From an uncultured Phascolarctobacterium sp. (lineage in GTDB: Bacteria > Bacillota > Negativicutes > Acidaminococcales > Acidaminococcaceae), in the NCBI GenBank assembly GCA_949287345.1, contig CASEGD010000051.1, positions 1 to 7,289 on the forward strand: a DNA stretch of 7,289 bases, written 5' to 3'. How positions within the stretch are numbered: position 1 is the first letter of the stretch; each line of letters opens with the position of its first letter. This document shows, piece after piece, positions 1-6,192 of this stretch. The position numbers were made by a program, and so were the translations under genes. The notes beneath the pieces are model-generated. The model made no database searches. It was not told the DNA's origin and saw nothing but the letters and a program-made list of their open reading frames with translations.

Positions 1-1197
1 TTTCTTTAAACGCAAAACGGTGTTCAGCAGTTCTTCCGCAACGTCGTATTTGCTCATCTGCGGCAGCTCTTTAATGGTGCCGTCGGCAAAAATAAGCTTA
101 ACGATGTTGGTTTCCGCACCGAAGCCCGCACCCTGCATGGTAACGTCGTTAGCGACAATCATGTCAAGGTTTTTCTTCGTTACTTTTTCCTTGGCGTTGT
201 CAATAAGGTTCTGCGTTTCGGCGGCAAAGCCAACCAAAAACTGTTTTGTTTTGCGCTCGCCCAGAGTTTTTAAAATGTCCGGGTTCTTATCCATAACGAC
301 CGTTAAAGCGTCGTCGGTTTTCTTTTTAATTTTCTGCGTCGCCACGTCATGCGGACGGTAATCGGCCACAGCCGCTGCTTTGATGACGATGTCGCAGTCA
401 TCGTAAACGGCAAGGCAGGCGTCCATCATTTCTTTGGTGGTTTCCACGTTAACAACTTTTACGTTGGGCGGCGGCACGAGTGCGCTTGGCCCGCTTACCA
501 AAATTACTTCCGCGCCGCGTTCTGCCGCTGCCTGCGCAATGGAATAGCCCATTTTGCCGCTGCTGCGGTTGCCTACATAGCGCACCGGGTCAATCGGCTC
601 ACGCGTACCGGCAGCCGTTACCAGAACCTTCAGCCCGCGCATATCGCCTTCTGCTTTGGCAAAATAAGCGCCAACAAAGTTGACGATATCGGCAGGTTCA
701 GGCAGTCTGCCCGCACCGACAGCGCCGCATGCCAGCACGCCGCTTGCAGGCGGCATTACAACAACGCCGCGGCTTTGCAGCTTGGCAAGGTTTTCCTGCG
801 TGGCAGGGTTCTCGTACATATGCGTGTTCATCGCCGGGCACACAATAATCGGGCTGTGCGCCGCCAAAAGCGTGGTCGAAAGCAGGTCATCGGCAATGCC
901 GTAAGCCATTTTGGCAATGATGTTGGCCGTTGCCGGCGCAACCATAAACAAGTCGGCCCAATCGGCAAGGGCGATGTGTTCAACATTAAATTCCTGATTG
1001 GCGTTCCACATGGAAACGGCTACCTGGTTGCCGCTGATTTCCTTAAAGGTAAGCGGCGTTACAAACTGCTGGGCGTGTTCCGTCATAACAACGCGCACTT
1101 CTGCGCCCTGCTTGCGCAGTTTGCTTACAAGGTCAACCGCTTTATAAACGGCGATGCCGCCGGTAACTCCCAAAACAATCTTTTTACCCTTTAACAA
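1..1197 (-). CDS. coaBC: Bifunctional phosphopantothenoylcysteine decarboxylase / phosphopantothenate-cysteine ligase (CoaBC), 3' end at window edge
   Basis: The protein makes 4'-phosphopantetheine in coenzyme A synthesis. The CoaB half joins cysteine to 4'-phosphopantothenate using CTP, and the CoaC half decarboxylates the product with FMN. Reading the minus strand from 1197 gives 399 codons with no stop before the edge. Bacterial CoaBC is about 400 residues, so only a few codons, or just the stop, should be missing. CoaC half (about 1-180): GVTGGIAVYKA near 10-20, His74 in HIALADWAD, PAMN with Asn124, and Cys157 in GVLACG, which match the active-site His, Asn and Cys of the family. CoaB half (about 188-399): VTAAGTREPID, Asn210 in GNRSSGKMG, KAAAVADYRP, and the KIKKK lysines near 289. 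The start is TTG at 1197-1195, 8 nt after AAGGGAGG. The usual GRM after the CoaC cysteine reads GRL here. It is the last visible gene of the operon, 14 nt after rpoZ. Confidence 0.96.
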   Translation of the reverse strand, partial: MLKGKKIVLGVTGGIAVYKAVDLVSKLRKQGAEVRVVMTEHAQQFVTPLTFKEISGNQVAVSMWNANQEFNVEHIALADWADLFMVAPATANIIAKMAYGIADDLLSTTLLAAHSPIIVCPAMNTHMYENPATQENLAKLQSRGVVVMPPASGVLACGAVGAGRLPEPADIVNFVGAYFAKAEGDMRGLKVLVTAAGTREPIDPVRYVGNRSSGKMGYSIAQAAAERGAEVILVSGPSALVPPPNVKVVNVETTKEMMDACLAVYDDCDIVIKAAAVADYRPHDVATQKIKKKTDDALTVVMDKNPDILKTLGERKTKQFLVGFAAETQNLIDNAKEKVTKKNLDMIVANDVTMQGAGFGAETNIVKLIFADGTIKELPQMSKYDVAEELLNTVLRLKK

Positions 1198-1205
1198 GGC
1201 TCGCG

Positions 1206-1213
1206 CCTCCCTT
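1206..1213 (-). promoter_or_regulatory. Ribosome binding site of coaBC (decides TTG start)
   Basis: AAGGGAGG on the minus strand lies 8 nt before the TTG at 1197-1195 and overlaps the rpoZ stop codon (1214-1212). No ATG or GTG lies at a suitable distance, and the TTG gives the family's usual N-terminus (LKGKKIVLGVTGGIA). This suggests reinitiation, or coupling with rpoZ translation. Confidence 0.8.
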
Positions 1214-1406
1214 ATCTGGTTTTATTGCGCTCGTAAGTAATGGTATCGTTGGCAATTTCCTTTAAAGCCATGCTTACTTCCTTCTCGGGCAGGTTTTGTC
1301 CCGGTACGGTCAGTTCGCGGGCGCGTTTGGCGGCCAGCATAGCCAAAGTGTATTTGCTGTCAACTTTTTCGGTTAAATAGTCAATGGAAGGGTCTACCAT
1401 AGTCAT
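1212..1406 (-). CDS. rpoZ: DNA-directed RNA polymerase omega subunit
   Basis: Omega is a small subunit that helps fold and hold the beta' subunit in the RNA polymerase core. The 64-residue product is close to the usual 65-70 residues of Firmicutes omega. Family features are PSIDYL near residue 6, the block VDSKYTLAMLAAKRAREL (about 16-33), which is the hallmark of omega, and VSMALKEIA (about 45-53) before a short charged tail. The ATG at 1406-1404 is used; an in-frame ATG two codons later is possible. An AAGGAG site lies inside the end of gmk, about 12 nt before the first ATG. Only 6 nt separate the gmk stop from this start, and coaBC follows after 14 nt. The gmk-rpoZ-coaBC order is common in Firmicutes and supports the call. 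Confidence 0.95.
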   Translation of the reverse strand: MTMVDPSIDYLTEKVDSKYTLAMLAAKRARELTVPGQNLPEKEVSMALKEIANDTITYERNKTR

Positions 1407-1412
1407 TGAAAA

Positions 1413-2033
1413 TCACTTCTCCTTTTTGCAATGGCAAATTTCATCAATAATAAAGTAAGTACGCGCAGCGCGGTAGCGTTCGGCCTCCATAACCGTCAGC
1501 ACCTTCTGCGTCGCCCTTTCGGCAATGTCGTTAACTATAATATAATCATATTCACTGGCGTAAGCAAGCTCGCCCGTGGCGGATGCAAGGCGTTTTTTGA
1601 TAACCTCCTCGCTGTCGGTGCCGCGTTTGTAAATGCGCGATGAAAGCTCGTCCAGAGAAGGCGGCACGATAAACACGAACACGCCGTCCGGAAAACGCTT
1701 TTTAATCTGCAATGCGCCCTGAATATCAATTTCCAGAATTACGTCCTTGCCCTGTTCCAGAAGCTCCATTACATAATCGCGCGGCGTGCCGTAATAATTG
1801 CCGTAAACTTCAGCGTATTCCAGAAGCCCGCCTGCTTCAATCATCATTTTTACTTCTTCGACAGTTTTAAAAAAATAATTAACGCCGTCAACTTCGCCCT
1901 CGCGCGGTGCGCGGGTAGTAACAGAAACCGAATAGCCTATATCCGGCAGCCTGTCGCGCAGCATCTGGCAGATTGTTCCCTTACCGGCTCCGGACGGCCC
2001 GGACAAAACCAGCAGTAATCCTTTTGGTTTCAA
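1413..2033 (-). CDS. gmk: Guanylate kinase
   Basis: This cytosolic enzyme phosphorylates GMP to GDP with ATP, feeding GTP, dGTP and (p)ppGpp pools. The 206-residue length is normal. Visible features in order: the P-loop GPSGAGKGT (12-20); the GMP-binding stretch SVSVTTRAPREGEVDGVNYF (35-54) with its conserved Ser, Arg and Glu-Gly; EYAEVYGNYYGTPR (72-85); the core strand DVILEIDIQGA (97-107); and the lid-type RIYKRGTDSEEVIKKRL (133-149). The start is TTG at 2033-2031, 7 nt after AAGGGGAGG, and it gives the expected short lead into the P-loop. The C-terminus CHCKKEK is rich in Cys and Lys and also carries the rpoZ ribosome binding site. It lies 24 nt after remA in the same operon. Confidence 0.97.
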   Translation of the reverse strand: MKPKGLLLVLSGPSGAGKGTICQMLRDRLPDIGYSVSVTTRAPREGEVDGVNYFFKTVEEVKMMIEAGGLLEYAEVYGNYYGTPRDYVMELLEQGKDVILEIDIQGALQIKKRFPDGVFVFIVPPSLDELSSRIYKRGTDSEEVIKKRLASATGELAYASEYDYIIVNDIAERATQKVLTVMEAERYRAARTYFIIDEICHCKKEK

Positions 2034-2040
2034 AATAAGC

Positions 2041-2049
2041 CCTCCCCTT
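2041..2049 (-). promoter_or_regulatory. Ribosome binding site of gmk (decides TTG start)
   Basis: AAGGGGAGG on the minus strand sits 7 nt before the TTG at 2033-2031, in the 24-nt gap after remA. There is no ATG between it and the P-loop coding region, so the TTG start is well supported. Confidence 0.8.
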
Positions 2050-2057
2050 TTACGCCG

Positions 2058-2318
2058 TTATTCCTCATCTTCGTCATCAGTCTGGACAAGCCTGTTGGCA
2101 ACGGTTTCCGGCTGCACGGCCGATAAAATGATATGGCCGCTGTCGGTAACGATTACCGCACGCGTTCTGCGTCCGTAGGTTGCGTCAATCAGCGTGCCGT
2201 TGTCGCGCGCTTCCTGGATAATTCTTTTAATCGGCGCGGATTCCGGGCTGATAATAGAGATAATCCTGTTGGCAGCAACGATGTTGCCAAAGCCTATGTT
2301 GATAAGCTTAATGTCCAT
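2058..2318 (-). CDS. remA: RemA-family DNA-binding regulator (DUF370)
   Basis: RemA of Bacillus subtilis is a DNA-binding activator of biofilm matrix and osmoprotection genes and assembles into ring-like oligomers. This 86-residue protein is a full-length match. It has [14 protein letters not shown] (9-22), [15 protein letters not shown] (24-38), and [19 protein letters not shown] (45-63), followed by LSAVQPET. Arg18, Pro29, Arg50 and Arg51 are present; these positions are recalled as important in the Bacillus protein. The last seven residues (TDDEDEE) form a very acidic tail. The start is ATG at 2318-2316, with AAGGAGG 7 nt upstream. It lies between yicC (14-nt gap) and gmk (24-nt gap), the same place as in Bacillus. 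The family is clear. The target genes in this organism, possibly not a Bacillus relative, cannot be read from the sequence. Confidence 0.93.
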   Translation of the reverse strand: MDIKLINIGFGNIVAANRIISIISPESAPIKRIIQEARDNGTLIDATYGRRTRAVIVTDSGHIILSAVQPETVANRLVQTDDEDEE

Positions 2319-2332
2319 ATAACAGCCTCCTT

Positions 2333-3229
2333 TTACTCAATGTTCTGTATCTGTTCCCTGATTTTTTCAATTTCAGCTTTAATGTCAACCACCAGCTGCG
2401 CAATGGTGTAATCGTTTGCCTTGCTGGCGATGGTGTTCGCTTCGCGGTTGAACTCCTGCACTAGAAAATCCAGCTTACGCCCTACCGGCTGGTTCATATT
2501 GATGATTTCCCTGAACTGTTTGATATGGCTCTTTAAGCGCACAATTTCTTCGGTAATGCTGGTACGGTCGGCAAAAATTGCAACCTCCTGCAAAAGCCTT
2601 TCCGGTTCAATCGTCTGGTTGTATTTTTCCAGCAAATCATTAATGCGCTCGCTCAAACGCTCCTGGTATTCTTCAACAACCTGCGGGGAACGCGCTTCAA
2701 CCTGCAAAAGTTTTTCCTCAATCAAATCAGCGCGTTTAATAAAGTCGCCGTAAATATTGCCGCCTTCCGTTTCGCGCATCGCAACCAAATTGCCGATTGC
2801 CTGCTGCAATGCTGCTTCCAGTTTCGGCCAGATGGTTTCAACGTCAAACAGGCCTTCCTTTACGTTGATAACTTCCGGGCAGCGCGCAAGGTACAGCACT
2901 TCTGCCTGCTCCGCCATTTTGCATTCCAGCCCGGCAGCATCAGCCACCTCCTGCAATGCGTTGTGGTAAGCCGCCGCCAGAGCCTTATCCACTTTAATAG
3001 AGCAAAGCTCATCGTTGGTGTAATCGGCGGTAATAAAAACATCTATGCGTCCACGGTTAATACTGCGCAAAATAGTTTTGCGTATCCTGTCCTCCAGGGG
3101 GTTTAAAAAGCGCGGCAAGCGGATAGCAACTTCGTTGTAACGGTGGTTGACCGTTTTCATCTCTATCGTCGCCGAAAACTTTTCGTCCTCATATTCGCCG
3201 CGGCCGAAACCAGTCATACTTTTTAACAA
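2333..3229 (-). CDS. yicC: YicC/YloC-family endoribonuclease
   Basis: YicC-family proteins were long annotated only as stress-induced proteins; some members are now reported to be endoribonucleases acting on RNA in the cytosol. The 298-residue protein has both family parts. The N-terminal YicC-like domain runs from [12 protein letters not shown] (4-15), through [17 protein letters not shown], to [20 protein letters not shown]. The C-terminal DUF1732 domain includes [18 protein letters not shown] and ends in [13 protein letters not shown], a near-consensus tail. The middle third is rich in Glu, Gln and Leu and probably helical. The start is TTG at 3229-3227, 7 nt after AGGAGG. It places M-L-K before SMTGFGR, matching the family's usual M-x-x-SMTGFGR; the ATG four codons later would clip this. 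It is the first gene of the operon, right behind the divergent promoter region. Substrates here are unknown. Confidence 0.94.
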   Translation of the reverse strand: MLKSMTGFGRGEYEDEKFSATIEMKTVNHRYNEVAIRLPRFLNPLEDRIRKTILRSINRGRIDVFITADYTNDELCSIKVDKALAAAYHNALQEVADAAGLECKMAEQAEVLYLARCPEVINVKEGLFDVETIWPKLEAALQQAIGNLVAMRETEGGNIYGDFIKRADLIEEKLLQVEARSPQVVEEYQERLSERINDLLEKYNQTIEPERLLQEVAIFADRTSITEEIVRLKSHIKQFREIINMNQPVGRKLDFLVQEFNREANTIASKANDYTIAQLVVDIKAEIEKIREQIQNIE

Positions 3230-3236
3230 AATAAAA

Positions 3237-3242
3237 CCTCCT
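3237..3242 (-). promoter_or_regulatory. Ribosome binding site of yicC (decides TTG start)
   Basis: AGGAGG on the minus strand lies 7 nt before the TTG at 3229-3227. The internal ATG at 3217-3215 would be 19 nt away, too far, so TTG is the better start. Confidence 0.8.
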
Positions 3243-3263
3243 GCCGCATTTCTAAATTGATAA

Positions 3264-3292
3264 ATATGTTGTATACTTATTCTTGAACATAT
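3264..3292. repeat. Short inverted repeat in the divergent promoter region
   Basis: ATATGTT (3264-3270) and AACATAT (3286-3292) are perfect 7-nt inverted arms separated by 15 nt, with the palindrome GTATAC (3271-3276) between them. The arms span the predicted start sites of both divergent promoters. This could be an operator for a dimeric regulator, but a 7-nt AT-rich dyad can arise by chance in such sequence. Confidence 0.35.
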
Positions 3293-3297
3293 ATTAT
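3269..3297 (+). promoter_or_regulatory. Possible promoter of rqcH
   Basis: On the plus strand TATTAT (3292-3297, 5 of 6 to the -10 consensus) lies 17 nt after TTGTAT (3269-3274, a poor -35 matching only TTG). The leader to the rqcH ATG would be about 57 nt. The region is AT-rich and offers other weak boxes (TATACT at 3272-3277, TATTAT at 3302-3307), so the exact promoter is uncertain. This -10 occupies nearly the same base pairs as the minus-strand -10. Confidence 0.3.
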
Positions 3298-3321
3298 ACC
3301 TTATTATGCGTGCAAGCGCAA
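3293..3321 (-). promoter_or_regulatory. Predicted sigma-A-type promoter of the yicC-remA-gmk-rpoZ-coaBC operon
   Basis: On the minus strand a perfect -10 TATAAT (3298-3293) is preceded, with exactly 17 nt of spacing, by TTGCGC (3321-3316), a weak -35 matching only its TTG. Transcription would start near 3285-3287 and give a leader of about 55 nt before yicC. This is the only place in the 132-nt divergent gap with a perfect -10. No other promoter was sought in detail within the operon, where the gaps are too short to hold one. Confidence 0.5.
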
Positions 3322-3361
3322 ACGAAAAACGTAAATTTTTGAAGCCAAAAGGAGATTTTCC

Positions 3362-5098
3362 ATGAATTTGGAAGGAATTACCATAAACGTGCTGACGGCG
3401 GAATTGCAGAAGCGCCTGCTGGGCGGCAAAATTTATAAAATTTTTATGCCGAACAAAAACTGCCTGCTGCTTTTGATTAAAACAGAAAACACCACGCTTT
3501 CGCTCGCGGCGGATTTCAGCGGCAGCTCGCCCTATTTGTACCTGCCGGAGAAAACGCCTGAACGCCCCGACACGCCGCCAACATTTTGTATGTTATTACG
3601 CAAGCATCTTGAAGAAGGGCGCATTACCAAAATTGAACAGAGCGGGCTGGACCGCGTGATTACGATGGAAATTTCCAGCATCGGCAGCGCGCGGCAGATT
3701 ATTGCCAAACAGCTTATTTTTGAACTGACCGGCAAAAACGCCAACATTATTTTTACGGCAGACGGCATTATTTTGGACAGCCTAAAGCACGTAAATAAAG
3801 CGCAAAGCAGCTACCGCCAGATTTTACCGGGGCTGCCCTACCTTACCCCACCGCCGCAAAACGGCTTAAACATTTTAACCGCCGCCCCTGCGGATATTGT
3901 AAGCGCGGCACAAAACCTGCCGTTATCGCCCGCCAAAGCATTAATTTCTGCAACGACCGGCATCGGACAATACACGGCGGCGCAGCTTTTAAAAGCGGCA
4001 GGTATTGATACCAACGGTCAAATTGATGACAATAACGCCTCGCAGTTCGCAAACGCCATCGCTGCCCTGCAGCAAAATGTAAGCGAAGTTAAAACTGGCA
4101 GAGTACCGGTGTATGCCATTGTTACACGCACCAACAATGTTAAAACCGTGCTGCCATTTAAGCCGGTGCAGCTTGCCGAAAGCGAAACCGTAAAAGAATT
4201 TGCCAATTTAAACAGCGCCGTTGATTTTGCCCAGAGCCTTGCCCCTGTGCAGCTGCCGGAGCAGGAAGTTTTAACTAAAACGGTAGCTGCCGAAACGGAA
4301 AAGCTCATCAAAAAAGCCGCCGTGCTGCGCGAAGAACTGGCAGCGGCGGAGGACGCCGAGCAGCAGCGCATTATTGCCGATACTTTAATGGCAAACCTGT
4401 ACCGCATCAAAAAAGGCAGCATCGAAGTTACCGTGGAAAACATTTACGACGGCACGCCGCTGACCGTTGCCCTTGCGCCGGATTTAACCGCCAACGAAAA
4501 CGCACAGAAATACTACAAACGCTACAACAAGCTGAAACGCGCGCAGACGGAGATTAAGGAACAGCTTAAACTTACGGAAGAAGCCGTTGAGTATCTTGGC
4601 AGCATCGACGTGGCGCTGAAACTTGTACAGACCCGCGCCGAAGTTGCGGAAATTAAAACGGAACTGGCAGCGGCAGGCTTCATCACCGTCAAAAACACTA
4701 AAAACAAAATGCCCCAGGCCAAATCCACGCCGACTGTTGTTAAACTTTCTGCCGATACCACGCTGTACATCGGCAAAAACAACAAACAGAACGATTACGT
4801 TACCTTCTCTATCGGCAGCGGCAATGATTTGTGGTTTCACACCAAAAACATTCCTGGTTCGCACGTTATTTTAAAAACCACGCTGCCCGCACCGGAGGAT
4901 AACGATATCCAGACCGCCGCCAACCTTGCCGCCTATTTCAGCAAAGCGCGCGGCGGCAGCAAAGTACCGGTGGACAGCGCGCTGCGCAAATTTGTTAAAA
5001 AGCCCGGCGGCGCCAAGCCCGGCTTTGTAATTTACACCAACCAGACGACCTATTACGTAACGCCTGACGAAAAACAAATCCAAAAACTGCTGAAATAA
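3362..5098 (+). CDS. rqcH: Ribosome quality control protein RqcH (NFACT family; YloA/FbpA homologue)
   Basis: RqcH binds 50S subunits carrying stalled peptidyl-tRNA and adds C-terminal alanine tails that mark the chain for degradation. The 578-residue protein is close to Bacillus RqcH in length. Visible order: NFACT-N domain (1 to about 170) with FCMLLRKHLEEGRI (75-88) and GLDRVI, whose Asp97-Arg98 match the DR pair needed for tailing; a helix-hairpin-helix-like part near 190-225 (TGIGQYTAAQLLKAAGI); a long helical, probably coiled-coil segment (about 302-440) with NENAQKYYKRYNKLKRA (378-394); and NFACT-R (about 457-565) with GKNNKQNDYVTF, DLWFHTKNIPGSHV and GAKPGFVIYTNQ. The start is ATG at 3362, 7 nt after AAAAGGAG (3347-3354). 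Older annotations call this family fibronectin-binding protein; the DR pair favours the quality-control role. It is a single-gene unit, divergent from yicC and convergent with pilT. Confidence 0.95.
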   Translation: MNLEGITINVLTAELQKRLLGGKIYKIFMPNKNCLLLLIKTENTTLSLAADFSGSSPYLYLPEKTPERPDTPPTFCMLLRKHLEEGRITKIEQSGLDRVITMEISSIGSARQIIAKQLIFELTGKNANIIFTADGIILDSLKHVNKAQSSYRQILPGLPYLTPPPQNGLNILTAAPADIVSAAQNLPLSPAKALISATTGIGQYTAAQLLKAAGIDTNGQIDDNNASQFANAIAALQQNVSEVKTGRVPVYAIVTRTNNVKTVLPFKPVQLAESETVKEFANLNSAVDFAQSLAPVQLPEQEVLTKTVAAETEKLIKKAAVLREELAAAEDAEQQRIIADTLMANLYRIKKGSIEVTVENIYDGTPLTVALAPDLTANENAQKYYKRYNKLKRAQTEIKEQLKLTEEAVEYLGSIDVALKLVQTRAEVAEIKTELAAAGFITVKNTKNKMPQAKSTPTVVKLSADTTLYIGKNNKQNDYVTFSIGSGNDLWFHTKNIPGSHVILKTTLPAPEDNDIQTAANLAAYFSKARGGSKVPVDSALRKFVKKPGGAKPGFVIYTNQTTYYVTPDEKQIQKLLK

Positions 5099-5099
5099 A

Positions 5100-5144
5100 A
5101 AGAACTGCACCCTTAAAGCAATTGCCTTAAAGGTGCAGTTTTTA
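5100..5144. terminator. Bidirectional rho-independent terminator between rqcH and pilT
   Basis: AACTGCACC (5103-5111) pairs with GGTGCAGTT (5132-5140) to form a 9-bp base. An imperfect upper stem (TTAA with TTAA, GC with GC, two mismatches) and an AATT loop sit above it. On the plus strand the run TTTTTATTTT follows directly, right after the rqcH stop. On the minus strand the stem is followed by CTTTTTATTT, so it can also end transcription of pilB-pilT, whose stop codon (5144-5142) touches the stem. Confidence 0.85.
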
Positions 5145-6182
5145 TTTTGCCGCTAAATATTTGTTTAAAAGCTCATGGTCAAAGGCGTACTGCTCCGCCG
5201 TTTGGCGCGTTATCACGCCTCGGCGTGCCAAGTCAGCCAGTGCATAATCCATACACTGCATGCCCTGCTGCCTGCCGCCCTGTAAATAGCTGGCAAGCTG
5301 ATAGGCTTTGTTGTCGCGTATCAGGCTGCGCACCGCAGGCGGCACCGTTAAAACTTCAAATGCCGCCGTGCGCCCGCCGTTGTTAACAGGCACAAGCTGC
5401 TGCGCAATTACGCCCTGTAAAGTATCGGCCAGCTGCATGCGTATTTGCTGCTGCTTATCCGCAGGAAATACATCCACCATGCGCGCCAGTGCGGATACAG
5501 CGTCGCGCGTGTGCAGCGTTGCCAGAACCAGATGCCCTGTTTCCGCCGCCGTTACGGCGATGGCGATTGTTTCAGCGTCACGCAGTTCGCCAACCATAAT
5601 TACATCCGGGTCCTCGCGCAGTGCAGCACGCAAGCCCGCTGCAAAACTTTCGGTATCACTGCTGATTTCACGCTGATGGATTAACGCCTGCGCCTCCGTA
5701 AATTTATATTCCACAGGGTCTTCCAGCGTGATGATATGCACGGCGCGGTTTTGGTTTATCTGCTCAACCAGCGCCGCCAAAGTTGTGCTTTTGCCGCTGC
5801 CCGTCGGGCCTGTTACCAGCACCAGTCCGCTTCGCAAACCGGCAAAATCTTCCACCGCAGGCGGCACGCTCAACGCCTTCAACGCAGGCACCTCGTTTTT
5901 AATCAGCCTGATGGCCGCCGCTGTTTTGCCGCTGTGGCGGTAAATATTTACACGCAGACGGCAAATTTTAAAATCGCAGGCAAAGTCAAGTTCTCTTGTA
6001 TTTTCTTTTAAATTAGTACCAGCCTGTTCTTTGGCAAACTGCCATAACGCTGCTTCCGTCACCGGCGGCAGTTCTTGTTTTTGCAAGGTGCCATTAATGC
6101 GGTACACCGGCGCGCTGCCTGCCGTTAAATGTATGTCCGAAGCATTCTGCGCCACCGCCTGTTTAATAATTCCGTTTATCAT
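5142..6182 (-). CDS. pilT: Type IV pilus retraction ATPase PilT
   Basis: PilT is the hexameric cytoplasmic ATPase that powers pilus retraction (twitching, DNA uptake, surface sensing). With the ATG at 6182-6180 the protein has 346 residues, the usual size. Visible: the N-terminal PAS-like part with NASDIHLTAGSAPVYRING (13-31); Walker A GPTGSGKST (125-133); Asp box ITLEDPVEY (151-159); Walker B region LREDPDVIMVGELRD (188-202) with the catalytic Glu; His box TGHLVLATLHT (215-225); and IRDNKAYQL (288-296), a variant of the retraction-linked C-terminal AIRxGK region. The order and the QGMQCMDYALADL tail fit PilT better than PilB, as does the lack of a CxxC zinc site. An upstream in-frame TTG at 6194 would overlap the pilB stop but has no ribosome binding site. 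It follows pilB with an 8-nt gap. Confidence 0.93.
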   Translation of the reverse strand: MINGIIKQAVAQNASDIHLTAGSAPVYRINGTLQKQELPPVTEAALWQFAKEQAGTNLKENTRELDFACDFKICRLRVNIYRHSGKTAAAIRLIKNEVPALKALSVPPAVEDFAGLRSGLVLVTGPTGSGKSTTLAALVEQINQNRAVHIITLEDPVEYKFTEAQALIHQREISSDTESFAAGLRAALREDPDVIMVGELRDAETIAIAVTAAETGHLVLATLHTRDAVSALARMVDVFPADKQQQIRMQLADTLQGVIAQQLVPVNNGGRTAAFEVLTVPPAVRSLIRDNKAYQLASYLQGGRQQGMQCMDYALADLARRGVITRQTAEQYAFDHELLNKYLAAK

Positions 6183-6186
6183 CTTC

Positions 6187-6192
6187 CACCTC
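6187..6192 (-). promoter_or_regulatory. Ribosome binding site of pilT (decides ATG start)
   Basis: GAGGTG on the minus strand overlaps the pilB stop codon (6193-6191) and lies 4 nt before the ATG at 6182-6180. It supports this ATG over the TTG at 6194, and makes translational coupling of pilT to pilB likely. Confidence 0.65.

Noticed and set aside
20..361. Plus-strand frame with a Ser- and Phe-rich, membrane-like product
   Set aside because: It is antisense to the C-terminal half of coaBC. The hydrophobic look comes from reading the complement of charged codons.
349..1194. Long plus-strand open frame of 281 codons
   Set aside because: It lies fully antisense to coaBC, whose minus-strand translation matches the family from end to end. 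The plus-strand product is rich in His, Arg and Asn with no recognisable domain.
2421..2969. Plus-strand frames antisense to yicC
   Set aside because: The yicC frame is a full family match with a strong ribosome binding site; the opposing frames are rich in Ser and Cys and resemble nothing known to me.
3283..3307. TTGAAC (3283-3288) with TATTAT (3302-3307) as an rqcH promoter
   Set aside because: The spacing is only 13 nt, too short for a sigma-A-type promoter.
4018..4864. Two minus-strand frames (4018-4443 and 4484-4864) inside rqcH
   Set aside because: Both are antisense to the coiled-coil and NFACT-R coding region, have low-complexity products, and show no supporting context.
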